From Zantedeschia hybrid cultivar (Eukaryota > Streptophyta > Magnoliopsida > Alismatales > Araceae), in the NCBI GenBank assembly GCA_030544215.1, contig JARZZO010000001.1, positions 38,467,670-38,531,669 of the forward strand: DNA of 64,000 nt. The letters are read 5' to 3'. Below, in pieces: positions 44,027 through 54,511 of this stretch. Both the position numbers and the translations under genes were made by a program. A model generated the notes under the pieces. It did not search any database, was not told the origin of the DNA, and saw only the letters and a program-made list of their open reading frames with translations. How positions within the stretch are numbered: position 1 is the stretch's first letter; each line of letters begins with the position of its first letter.

Positions 44027-46732
44027 TGTAACGACCCGCCATCCTATGACCGGAGACCCGGTCACTAAATGGATGTCGGCCCATTAACCACACAACACAT
44101 CTGGAGGAGTAAGTGCTAAACAAGGCTAAATATAACAATCATACGGACTACAAAGGTAAGCAAGTGCGCAGGAAGAAAAATAAAAATGTCCGTATACAGT
44201 CCAACAATAATTACATGTCCAACAAATTAAATAAGTACAGGCAGAAGGAAAGAACAACAACATCGGGGCATACCCCGAAACTAAGACAGCTGCTGGTCCG
44301 CACACCAAGAAGACACCACGCTTCCGCTGCGCCTCGAGGTCCACACCTAAAACCGCGGGGAGTGAGCCACACCAGAAATGGGCTCAGTAGGGATCATCCG
44401 ATCCCCTGCCTCCCACTCACACACCCACAAGTGTAACCACAGGAATATATGGCAATTAAGTAAAGCAGTAAAACACAGTACCCAACTCTGATGCAAAACG
44501 TACGATAAGCAGTGCAGTAAGGACCATTCTAAGCAACCCGAAGAACCCAACACAGAGTCACGTCTCACAGCCAAAGTCCACGAAGCGACTGAACCACACT
44601 ATCGACCGAAGTCAAACGTCGCCTCCCAACACTACCACCACAGCTCACGCCTGTCCACCCCTACAGTGTTCCGGGGCACTGTAGGGTGAGGCAGCGAGTC
44701 AAACTAGGACTAGCTGGAACCAGTGTACCGCCACTGCCAGCTACGTGTGCACACAAGCAGTCTAGACTACTGTCCTACCGTCCGGATTGCCTCCACGCTA
44801 GGCCTCAGCGCTTCAGGAGGGCCCTGGGGACCGGCGAACCCCCGTCAAGCCGAAGCTACAGGAACTACCCACAACCCAAATCTCCCGGGTTGCGTCAGGC
44901 CAAAGGGCTAAGGGTACCACTCGTAACCTTGATCAAAGGTCACATCAGGCCCAGTGGCTAAAGGGTAAGCCAACTCCAACAGTACCACAACCAGCTCCAC
45001 AGCAAGAAATGTGCCGGAAGCTGTCACGACAAACAGGGAAACCCCGACCCGCTGAGGACAAACAGCGACCCCTCGGATAGCACACCGGCTACTCCGGCCC
45101 GTCGGGCTCAAGGCGATCCTGCTTCCCTCAGCCAAAGGTAAAACACAACATGTACCCCTTCTCCCACCGGTACGGCACAATGCCTCACAGACACCATGAC
45201 CCTGTCCCCATCGGTCCATGGTGACAAACGTAAACCACAGTTATTCCGATTCCAGATTCCATATTCGCATAAGCATACACACACACAACATGATTCCATT
45301 CACACAGGAGTCCTCAATCTCAGCGTACAACGTGAAACATGCAATTGAAATCGTCCCACAGTGAAGCACATGGTGAGAACCAGGATTACACATTTCTGTC
45401 TTGAATCGCATCGACCGAGGTCGACGACATTCAAGTCCCTCAGACAGGTTCATTTAACAGTCAGAATATTCCTTGAAACGCGTCGTCATAGGGAGTCGCC
45501 TATCTAAAACGCGTCCAGGTCCACAGACGCCATTCACACTTAAATTCCAGATTTACAGACCCTCACTCGGGGTGATTTTCCTGTCTAAATGGCGTCATGA
45601 TGTCCCGACGCCCTTCTGAAAGGCGTCATCCATCCCTGACGTCATTTAGCGCCAGAACCCCTACTCGTAAAACATCGAATCAGGTAGGTTTCTGCCCTAA
45701 AAGGTATCGTACTGCCCTGACGCCCTTCTAAAAGGCGTCGACCAGGCACGACGCCGTTTAGCGCCAGAAACCTGGTTCCCTGGTTCGAACCGAGGGTTTC
45801 TCCCTTAACCCCAAACACCCCGAAAAGCCCCAAAACAAGAAGGGGGAGGAAGAGAAGCTGATCCACACAAAAATGCTATAAAACCACATTCACAAACACG
45901 GCCATACCCACAAGAATACCCCCTAAACATGCTCAATCTAGCCCAAAATACATCACAACACGCCTAAGAAAACACGAGCAACGCATACAAGGTTCGTCCC
46001 CCTACCGGTTCTCGAACTCCTCTAAGCTCCTCGCCGCCGCCCCGCCGCACCGCAGACCGCCGTCGGTACCCTCGAGGACGCCGCCACTCCGCCGGGACGT
46101 CGGCCGCCGTCCGGACAAGGGAACGCCACGAAGGAGGTGGTGGAGGTAGAGGTGAGAGGTAAGGAGGCTATGGAGTGATTGGAAGAGGAAGAAGACGAAG
46201 GGAAGGGGAAAAGAGAGTCGGAGAGGGCGGAGAGGGCGAGGAGAGAGAGAGTGAAGGAGAGAATGACGGAAAGAAGGAGAGGCTCGCGAAGTCAATCTGA
46301 ATCCCGCTAAAACGCATCGATCGAGGCAGACGCCTATCAATCTGACAGGACGGGCCGTACTGACAGCGGTCTGAAACGCGTCGCCCACCGTAGACGCCGT
46401 TCAGACGATAGGACAGGCCGTACTGACAACGCTCTAGCGCCGTACCCTGACATTGCAGAGGTCACAGTCTGAATCGCGTCGGCCAACCTGGACGCCGTTC
46501 AGACGATGTGACCGGGGCCGTACTCTCGCGGCCCGAAACCTGCCCACGTGGCGCACACGTGGCACATCAACCTGCAGACTTAAATGGCGTCCACACAACC
46601 TGACGCCTTTTGAAAGGCGTCGAGCAGTGCTGACGCCATTCAGCCATGAATCTCAAGACCCTACAGGGTCCAAACCAAGGGATCCGGCCCGAACCCGACC
46701 CGAATACAGAACCCGAAACCTCAGTCCTTACA
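44027..46732 (-). mobile_element. Solo K-type LTR inside the K3 3' LTR
   Basis: 2.7-kb LTR with a perfect duplication CGTCG (44022-44026 and 46733-46737) and no internal region. It has dyad clusters at 45405-45760 and 46310-46650 and the two R hairpins. The insertion of one LTR into a near copy of itself could be misread as a tandem duplication, but the target duplication settles it. Confidence 0.93.
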
Positions 46733-46737
46733 CGTCG

Positions 46738-48842
46738 CCTCACAACACTACCACCACTACTCACGCCTGTCCGCCTCTACAGTGTTCCGGGGCACTGTAG
46801 GGTGAGGCAGTGAGTCAAATTAGGACTAGCTGGGACCAGTGTACCACCACGGCCCAGCTACGTGTGCACACAAGCAATCTAGACTACTGTCCTACTGACC
46901 GGATTGCCTCCACGCCAGGCCTCGGCGCTTCAGGAGGGCCCTGGGGACCGGCGAACCCCCGTCAAGCCGAAGCTACAGGAACTACCCACAACCTTAACCT
47001 CCCGGGCTGCGTAAGGCCAAAGGGCGAAGGGCACCACTCGTAACCTTGATCAAAGGTCACATCAGGCCCAATGGCTACAGGGGTAAAACAACTCCAACAG
47101 TACCACAACCAGCTCCACAGCAAGAAACGCGCCGGAAGCTGCCACGACAAACAGGGAAACCCCGACCCGCTGAGACCAAACAGCAACCCCTCGGATAGCG
47201 CACCGGCTACTCTGGCCCAACGGACTTAAGGTGGTTCTGCTTCCCTCAGCCAAAGATAAAACACAACATGTACCACTCTCCCACCGGTACGGCAACAATG
47301 CCTCACAGACACCATGGCCCTTCCCCATCGGCCCATGGTGACAACCTAAACCACAATTATTCTGATTCCATATTCGCATAAGCACATACACACATAACAT
47401 GATTCCATTCGCACAGTAAACCTCCATCTCAGTGTACAACTTAAAGCATGCATTTGAACCATCCAACCGTGAAACATGTGTTAAATAATAGGAGTTAAGC
47501 AGTTTTGTCTTGAATCGCGTCGACCGAGGTCGACGCCATTCAATCCCCTCAAACAGGTTCATTTAAAACAGCTCATGCCTTAAAACACGTCCACCTGGGA
47601 AGCCGCCCTTTTAAAACGCGTCAGAACCCAAAGATGCCATTCACCCCAGAATTCCAGATTTGCAGAACCCTCAATCGGGGTGATTTCCTGCCTAAAAGGC
47701 GTCATGATGGTCCGACGTCCTTCTGAAAGGCGGCGTCCATATATGACGTCTTTTAGCGCCACAACCCCGTACAACGAAACCTCAAATCAGGGAGGTTTCT
47801 GCCCTAAAAGGCGTCGTACTGCCCTGACGTCCTTATAAAAGGCGTCGACCAGGCACGTTTAGCGCTAGAAACCTGGTTCCCTGGTTCGATCCGAGGGTTC
47901 CTCCGTTAACCCCAAACACCCCGAAAATGCCCAAAACAGAAGGAGGAGAAAAGGGAAATCAACTACCACAAGCATGCTACAATTCCACAATTCCTAACAC
48001 GGCCATACCCACGAGAAAACCCCCTAAACATGCTCAGTCTATCCCAAAACATATCATGCCACGCCAAGGAAACCATAAACAAGATAATCACGATTCATGC
48101 AAGGTTCGTCCCCCTACCGGTTCTTGAACTCCTCCAAGCTCTGTGCCGCCAACCCGCCGCACCGCACACCGCCGCCGGTACCCTCGAGGACGCCGCCACT
48201 CCGCCGGGACGTCGGCCGCCGTCCGGAGAATGGAACGCCACGAAGGAAGTGGTGGAGGTAGAGGTGAGAGGTAGGGAGGCGTTGGAGTGATGGGAGAGGA
48301 AGAAGAGGAAGGGAAAGGGGAAAAGAGGGCGGAGGGGCGGAGAGGGCGAAGAGAGAGAGAGTGGAGGCGAAAATGAGGGAAAGAAGGGAAGGCTCGCGAG
48401 GTCAATATGAATCTGGCTAAAACGCGTCGATCGAGACAGACGCCAATCAGTCTGACACGACGGGCCGTACTGACACTGCTCTGAAACGCGTCGCTCACCA
48501 CGGACGCCGTTCAGACGATGTGACAGGCCATACTGACAACGCTCTGGCGCCGTATACTGACATCGCAGAGGTCGCAGTCTGAATCGCGTCGACCAACATG
48601 GACGCCGTTCAGACGATGAGACAGGGGCCGTACTCTCGCGGCCCGAAACCCTCCCACGTGGCGCACACATGGCACAACAGAAAGCGGACTTAAATGGCAT
48701 CCACACAACCTGACGCCTTTTGAAAGGCGTCGAGCAGTGCTGACGTCATTCAGTCAGAAATCTCAAGACCCCTCAGGGTCGAAACCAGGGGATCCGGCCC
48801 GAACCCGACCCGAATACTGAACCCGAAACCTCGGTCCTTACA
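46738..48842 (-). mobile_element. K3 3' LTR, second segment
   Basis: Remainder of the LTR to CCTTACA at 48842, next to a polypurine tract (48843-48860 on the minus strand). It has dyad clusters at 47510-47860 and 48418-48755. With the first segment it is about 2.72 kb. Confidence 0.9.
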
Positions 48843-49221
48843 TTCTCCCCCCCTTAAAAGAATTTCGTCCTCGAAATTCGCAACCGCTCAACGATAAACT
48901 CGGCTAACCATCACATGCCGGCACACCGAATATAACAATCATTCTCACCAATCCCACACACATAGGACTCCACATAACTAGCCAATCAAATCCATACCAA
49001 GCTAATCAAGATTCTCGATTCTGACAAAAAGTTGAAAGATCAAAATAACCACACACTAGCGAGGCACATATTACAAAACTGATTCTCCACTAAACCCAAG
49101 TACATAAAAGTGCCCCAAGAGTTCTCGACCACCTCTGAATAAGACAAGATAAAAGTGTTCATCTAGCACAGCCTCTCGGACCTCCACAAAGAGACGCAAC
49201 ACCACTCAACGTCTCGAACAC
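48843..49221 (-). other. K3 3' untranslated region at the pol deletion joint
   Basis: It begins with the polypurine tract, and then matches the K2 3' region as far as about CCACATAACTAGCC (K2 33217). Near 49100 it matches K2 at about 35140, just after gag. The whole of pol present between those points in K2 is absent. Confidence 0.75.
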
Positions 49222-50190
49222 CTACTGACCACTCGGCTCCTGACCTGCCTTATTCTTTGGGGGACAGTTCCTTGCGAGATGTCCCTTCCTACCACATCCA
49301 AAACAGCTACCAGTGATCAATGGACATATCCGATTACCATGAAACCTGCCACAACGGGGACAACGATCCGCAGCGTCCCACCTCGCTTCCTGTTGCCAGC
49401 TGACCTCCGTCTGCATCTGCTGAACTGAACCATCTTCATCCTCGTCACAAGGTACCTCTTGGAACTCGAGCTCAAAGGAACTCGAACCGCCTGACGAAAA
49501 GACCGCTGATCTGTCCCTGCTTTGTTGCTTCCCTTGTGTTGATTGCTCCGACTCCTTCGCCGTGTGTTGGAGCTGCATCTCCACCGCTACCGCGCACTGA
49601 ACTGCTAACGCCAGATCCTTACAACAATGAGCTGCCACAAATTCCCTCAGATCATGCCGAAGTCCATCCACAAATATCTCCGTCCTAAGATCCTCATGCT
49701 CAGATATGTGTGGAGCAAATCTTCCCAGAGCTACAAATTTCATCTGATATTCCAGAACTGACATACCATCCTGCACCAATTCCATAAACTCCCTTTCCTT
49801 GGCCCTACGAACGTGCCTCGGAAAGTACTATCCACTAAACTCTCTTACAAAGCCTTCCCAAGGAATCTCTCTCAAGGACCTATCTGGAAACATCAACCCC
49901 TTGATGGTAACCCACCAATCATAAGCATCGTCCTTCAGCAAGTAGGTTGCCAACAAGGTCTTGTCACTCTCAGCACACTCAAGAACATCAAATGCCTTCT
50001 CCACTTCCTTAATCCAATGAGCTCCCGCATCTGGAACAGGTTGACCCATGAAAGAAGGGGGCTTCAACTTCAATAACCGCTCCATCACCATGGATTGGCC
50101 ACCTCAGAAATTGGACCCCTCACTTCCATCTCCCTGCTGGTATCTAGACATATCCCCAATCATAGCTTCCATGAAACGATCCACATTATG
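49222..50190 (-). pseudogene. gag: K3 Gag, main part
   Basis: The C-terminal nine tenths of a Gag close to that of K2: core (LKPPSFMGQPVPDAGAHW, LLKDDAYDWWVTIK, FVDGLRHDLREF), acidic/Ser linker and an intact knuckle CFGCGRKGHLARNC. A TGA near 50110 and a TAG near 49830 interrupt the frame. The N-terminus lies beyond a solo LTR at 52542-52613. Confidence 0.85.
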
Positions 50191-50277
50191 TGTAAGGATC
50201 GTGACCTTCGGATCCGGTTTTCGGGATCGGACCTTGTAGTTCTAACCTTGGGTGAGGGCGGAGGTTCTGTGTTGATT

Positions 50278-50575
50278 CGCGTCAGGACGTCAAGACGCTT
50301 TTTAAACGGCGTCTACCGTCGCAGACGCATTTCAAGTTCTGCCACGTGGGTGCCACGTGGGCTGGCTTCGGGCCGCGAGGGTACGGCCCTGTCTTGTCCA
50401 CCTGAACGGCGTCCACGTGTGTCGACGCCTTTCAGACTGCGACTCTGGGTTGTCAGAGTACGGCCCTGACATATCGTCTGAACGGCGTCTGCCTTGAACG
50501 ACGCGTTTCAGAGTCCTGTCAGAACAGCGGTCATATCAACTGATTGGCGTCTGTGGATGTCGACGCGTTTTAGCC
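50278..50575. repeat. Dyad cluster, outer, solo LTR in K3
   Basis: A fused pair at 50281-50340 (centres AGGACGTCAA and TACCGTCGCA, join TTTTTAAACG), then single dyads near 50402, 50479 and 50540. A textbook copy: GCGTC 50409-50413, CACGTGTGTC 50414-50423, GACGC 50424-50428. Confidence 0.93.
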
Positions 50576-51129
50576 AGTCTCTGGCTAACCCCGCGAGCCC
50601 TCCTTCTTTCCCTCATTTTCTCCTCTCTTCCTCTCTTTCCCCTCCGGCGAACTTGACGGCGATCTCTCATCCTCCCTCTTTTCCTCCCACCGTTCAATCT
50701 CTCCCTCCACTCCATCCTCTGCCTAGCTCCTACCACTACCACCTCCACTTCCACTGCGGCCTTCTACTCTCCGGACGGCGGCCGACGTCACGGAGGAGCG
50801 AGGACGACCCCGGCGGTACCGGCGGCGGCGAGGGGCGAGTCGGGTGGACGGCTTGAAGCTCGGAGGCATTCAAGTATCCGGTAGGGTGACGGTTTCCCTT
50901 AGCATCACGTTTTAGACCATGTTTACCCTGTTTAAGCGTGTTTGGATCCTTGGTTTCGGGGGGTAAAATGAGCATGTTTAGGAGTTCCTTTGATAACATG
51001 GGGGTTTTCTATGAATGTGTTGCTTGTGGATAGCATTGCTCCTCTTTTTCCCTCCGTTTTTGGGTGAATTTAGGGTTATTTGGGGTTGGATAGGGAGCCC
51101 TCGGGTTCAGGCGACTCTAGTTCCTGGGG

Positions 51130-51500
51130 ATGAAACACGTCGTGCATGGACGACGCCTTTTCGAAGGGCGTCGAGCCATCACGACGCCTTTTAAGCCAGG
51201 AATCGCCTGACAGAGAGTCTGCCAGATTGGGGATTCTGTGACTAAAAGACGTCATGGGTGAACGACGCGTTTTCGAATGACGTCGGTTAACCATGACGCC
51301 TTTTAAAGGCAGAAATCCCCTGAGTAAGGGCCTTGGAAATTCCGGATTTCTGTATTGATTGGCGTCTGAGGATGTCGACGCCTTTTAAAAGGCGACCACT
51401 GGTGTCGACGCCTTTTAGGACCTGATTCTGAAGACTGTTTTATATAAACCTGTACATGGAGTCTGAATGGCGTCGACCTTGGGCGACGCGATTCAGGACA
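51130..51500. repeat. Dyad cluster, inner, solo LTR in K3
   Basis: Three fused pairs near 51130-51195, 51243-51305 and 51358-51420, and a single dyad near 51463. In the third pair one box is GCGAC, matching the decayed box at the same place in K1 and K2. Orthologous sites therefore keep their own variants. Confidence 0.92.
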
Positions 51501-52541
51501 GAACAACATTAATTCATGCCAGTAAAACGTGTTCATACTGCTAGATATTCGGTTAATGCATACTCTAGTGTACATGGATTCTTCGGGACCGGATGGCACT
51601 GTGTTGTGTGCCGTGCGATTGCGGGCTTTTCACGTGACCGGGTCGTACTGTGTCGGGTTTGGTGGTTTTGTGTTACTGTGGACCTGGAGTGACATTGTAG
51701 CGCTTTATCACCCTGTGCTGGTGGGGGCGTGAGCACAGCGCCGGTGGGGGCGTGGGCGGGGTGACGCCTAGTGAGAGAGGGTCACCTGGTGAACCCCGGG
51801 GTCAGCTAGTACCGGTGTCGGAGTGGTACATTCGGAGAGTCACTCATGCTGAGGGAAGGAGTAGCCACCTGAGCCGATTGGGCCGGAGTAGCTAGTGTGC
51901 TATCCGAGGGGTTACTGTTTGGTCTTAGCGGGTCGAGGTTTCTTCACCGTTGTTGTGTGGTCGGTGGGTTCTATCGAGGCGATAGTTGTGGATTTCCTAG
52001 TCGGCTGGTTTAATATATGCATGTTTATATATTACGATTGCATGTGATTTCACGTTAGGAATTAGGAATCGTATCTCTTGTGCTCATCACCTTTTCTGTT
52101 AGCTGTACCTTGCACTTGTGGGTGTGTGCGTGGGCAGTGGGGATCGAAGGATCCCTACTGAGTCTTGTCTTTGAGACTCACCCTCTACGGTTTTCAGGTG
52201 AGGACTCCCAGCAGACTTAGCGAGGAGAGTGCGGCCGTGAGTTGAGCACCGTCAGCAGTTGTTCCGGGGTATGCCCCGATGTAGTTGTTATTTTTATTTC
52301 TGGCCTGTACATTTAATTATTTCTTTTCTGTTGGAATATGTAATTATTTGCTGTATCGAGTCGCATTGTAATAATTTAATTCCTGCACTTTTACTTCTGT
52401 TCAATGCGATGTGAATGTTTAGCTTAGTTTATTATTTATCTCCCAGACTTGATTTGATCCTGGTTTGGTTCCAAATTAATGATTCGGTACCCATTTAGTA
52501 ATCGGATCCCCGATTATAGGGTGGCGGGTCGTTACATTATG

Positions 52542-52613
52542 TCCTTCTCCCCTCGAACCACCATCATCTGCTCTCGAACCACGAGCCAACGGAAGTCTCC
52601 TCTTCGGTGCCAT
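52542..52613 (-). pseudogene. gag: K3 Gag, N-terminal piece
   Basis: Starts MAPKRRLPLARGSRADDGG on the minus strand (ATG at 52611-52613) and runs into the TTATG duplication. It lines up with the N-terminus of K2 Gag. With 49222-50190 it makes up one interrupted gag. Confidence 0.88.
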
Positions 52614-52768
52614 CACTACCCCACAAACACGAAAATCGAACCAAAACACGTCAAAACCTACCAATCTACACTAGCAGCCATCGCCTGTACAGACTCGTAC
52701 TTATTGTTGGACTATAATATCTAACCCAGTTTATCACATACTCGACCAGATTGAACTCTGATACCAAC
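52614..52768 (-). promoter_or_regulatory. K3 leader and primer-binding site
   Basis: Leader of about 140 bp similar to that of K2 (36317-36453). The primer site TGGTATCAGAG on the minus strand lies against the LTR at about 52756-52768. No gene. Confidence 0.85.
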
Positions 52769-54511
52769 TGTAACGACCCGCCATCCTATGACCGGAGACC
52801 CGATCACTAAATGGATGTCGGTCCATTAACTGCGGGTTCACTCCTGGATCTCACACAATACATCTGGAGGAGGAAGCGCTAAACAAGGCTAAATATAACA
52901 ATCACACGGACTACAAAGATATAACAAGTGCGCAGGAAGGAAGATAACAATGTCCGTATACAGTCCAACAATAATTACATGGTCCAACAAATAAAATAAG
53001 TACATGCAGAAGTAAAGTACAACAACATCGGGGCATACCCCGGAACTGAGACAGCTGCTGGTCCGCACATCAAGAAGACACCACACGCCGCCACACGCTA
53101 CGAGGTCCACACTTGAAACCGCAGGGAGTGAGCCACACCAGAAATGGGCTCAGTAGGGATCATCCGATCCCCTGCCTCCCACTCACACACCCACAAGTGC
53201 AACAATACGGATATATGGCAGTTAAGTAAAGCAGTAAACATGGCATCCAAACCTGATATGAAACATACGCATAAGCAGTGTAGCAGGAACAGTTCTAAGT
53301 AACCCGAAGAACCCAACACAAAGTCACGTCTCACAGCTAAAGTCCACAAAGCGACCGAACCACACTGTCGATCGAAGTCAAACGTCGCCTCACAACACTA
53401 CCACCACTACTCATGCCTGTCCGCCCCTATAGTGTTCCGGGGCACTGTAGGGTGAGGCAGTGAGTCAAACTAGGACTAGCTGGGACTAGTTTACCACCAC
53501 GGCCCAGCTACGTGTGCACACAAGCAGTCTACACTACTGTCCTACCGACCGGATTGCCTCCACGCCAGGCCTCGGCGCTTCAGGAGGGCCCTGGGGACCG
53601 GCGAACCCCCGTCAAGCCAAAGCTACAGGAACTACCCACAACCCTAACCTCCCGGGCTGCGTCAGGCCAAAGGGCGAAGGGTACCACTCGTAACCTTGAT
53701 CAAAGGTCACATCAGGCCCAATAGCTACAGGGGTAAAACAACTCCAACAGTACCACAACCAGCTCCACAGCAAGAAACGCGCCGGAAGCTGCCATGACAA
53801 ACAGGGAAACCCTGACCCTCTGAGACCAAACAGCAACCCCTCGGATAGCGCACCGGCTACTCCTGCCCGACGGGCTCAAGGTGGTTCTGCTTCCCTCAGC
53901 CAAAGGTAAAACACAACATGTACCACTCCTCCACCGGTACAGCAACAATGCCTCACAGACACCATGGCCCTTCCCCATCGGCCCATGGTGACAACGTAAA
54001 CCACAATTATTCCGATTCCATATTCGCATAAGCACATACACACATAACATGATTCCATTCGCACAGTAAACCTCCGTCTCAGCGTACAGCTTAAAGAATG
54101 CATTTGAACCATCCAACCGTGAAACATGTGTTAAATAACAGGAGTTAAGCAGTTCTGTCTAGAATCGCGTCGACCGAGGTCGACGCCATTCAAGCCCCTC
54201 AAACAGGTTCATTTAAAACAGCTCATGCCTTAAAACACGTCCACCTGGGAAGCCGCCCTTTTAAAACGCATCAGAACCCAAAGACGCCATTCACCCCAGA
54301 ATTCCAGATTTGCAGAACCCTCAATCGGGGTGATTTCCTACCTAAAAGGCGTCATGATGGTCTGACGTCCTTCTGAAAGGCGTCGTCCATACATGACGTC
54401 TTTTAGCGCCAGAACCCCGTACAACGAAACCTCGAGTCAGGGAGGTTTCTGCCCTAAAAGGCGTCGTACTGCCCTGACGTCCTTATAAAAGGCGTCGACC
54501 AGGAACGACGC
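52769..54511 (-). mobile_element. K3 5' LTR, cut by K6
   Basis: Subtype 2, close to 43408-44026/46738-47850 (same GCCCATTAACTGCGGGTTCA-type text with small changes). It breaks off inside a dyad (GGAACGACG at 54502-54510), where the K6 LTR begins. The outer third is not in the window. Confidence 0.88.

Larger units (their letters stand above)
50191..52536 (+). mobile_element. Solo K-type LTR (subtype 1) inside K3 gag
   Basis: 2346 bp, TGTAAGGATCGTG to GGCGGGTCGTTACA, with a perfect duplication TTATG (50186-50190 and 52537-52541). There is no internal region. It is plus-oriented, opposite to its host. It carries a clean set of dyads. Confidence 0.95.
43408..54511 (-). mobile_element. K3: gag-only chromovirus-like element with two solo LTRs inside
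   Basis: The left (3') LTR is 43408-44026 plus 46738-48842. The internal region is 48843-52768. The right (5') LTR starts at 52769 and is cut at 54511 by K6. Without inserts the internal region is about 1.6 kb and holds gag only: about 380 bp separate the gag stop from the 3' LTR. This is the layout of a terminal-repeat retrotransposon with GAG (TR-GAG). Left flank TGTAT; the right flank is not seen. Confidence 0.85.

Noticed and set aside
44113..44436. Several frames of 60-130 codons in the inner part of the K LTRs
   Set aside because: They change frame and ends from copy to copy and read through R hairpins; shadows of LTR sequence.
43408..46732. Tandem duplication of one K LTR
   Set aside because: The CGTCG duplication at both ends of 44027-46732 shows insertion of a separate LTR.
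50402..50435. The dyad as a site for a tyrosine recombinase (loxP-like layout)
   Set aside because: No recombinase gene is seen, centres differ between neighbouring sites, and the LTRs show no rearrangement at the sites; kept only as an analogy.
50278..51500. CRISPR-like repeat-spacer pattern formed by the dyads
   Set aside because: The arms are palindromic 12-mers with ten-base centres inside plant LTRs, spaced irregularly between clusters; no cas genes and a eukaryotic setting.
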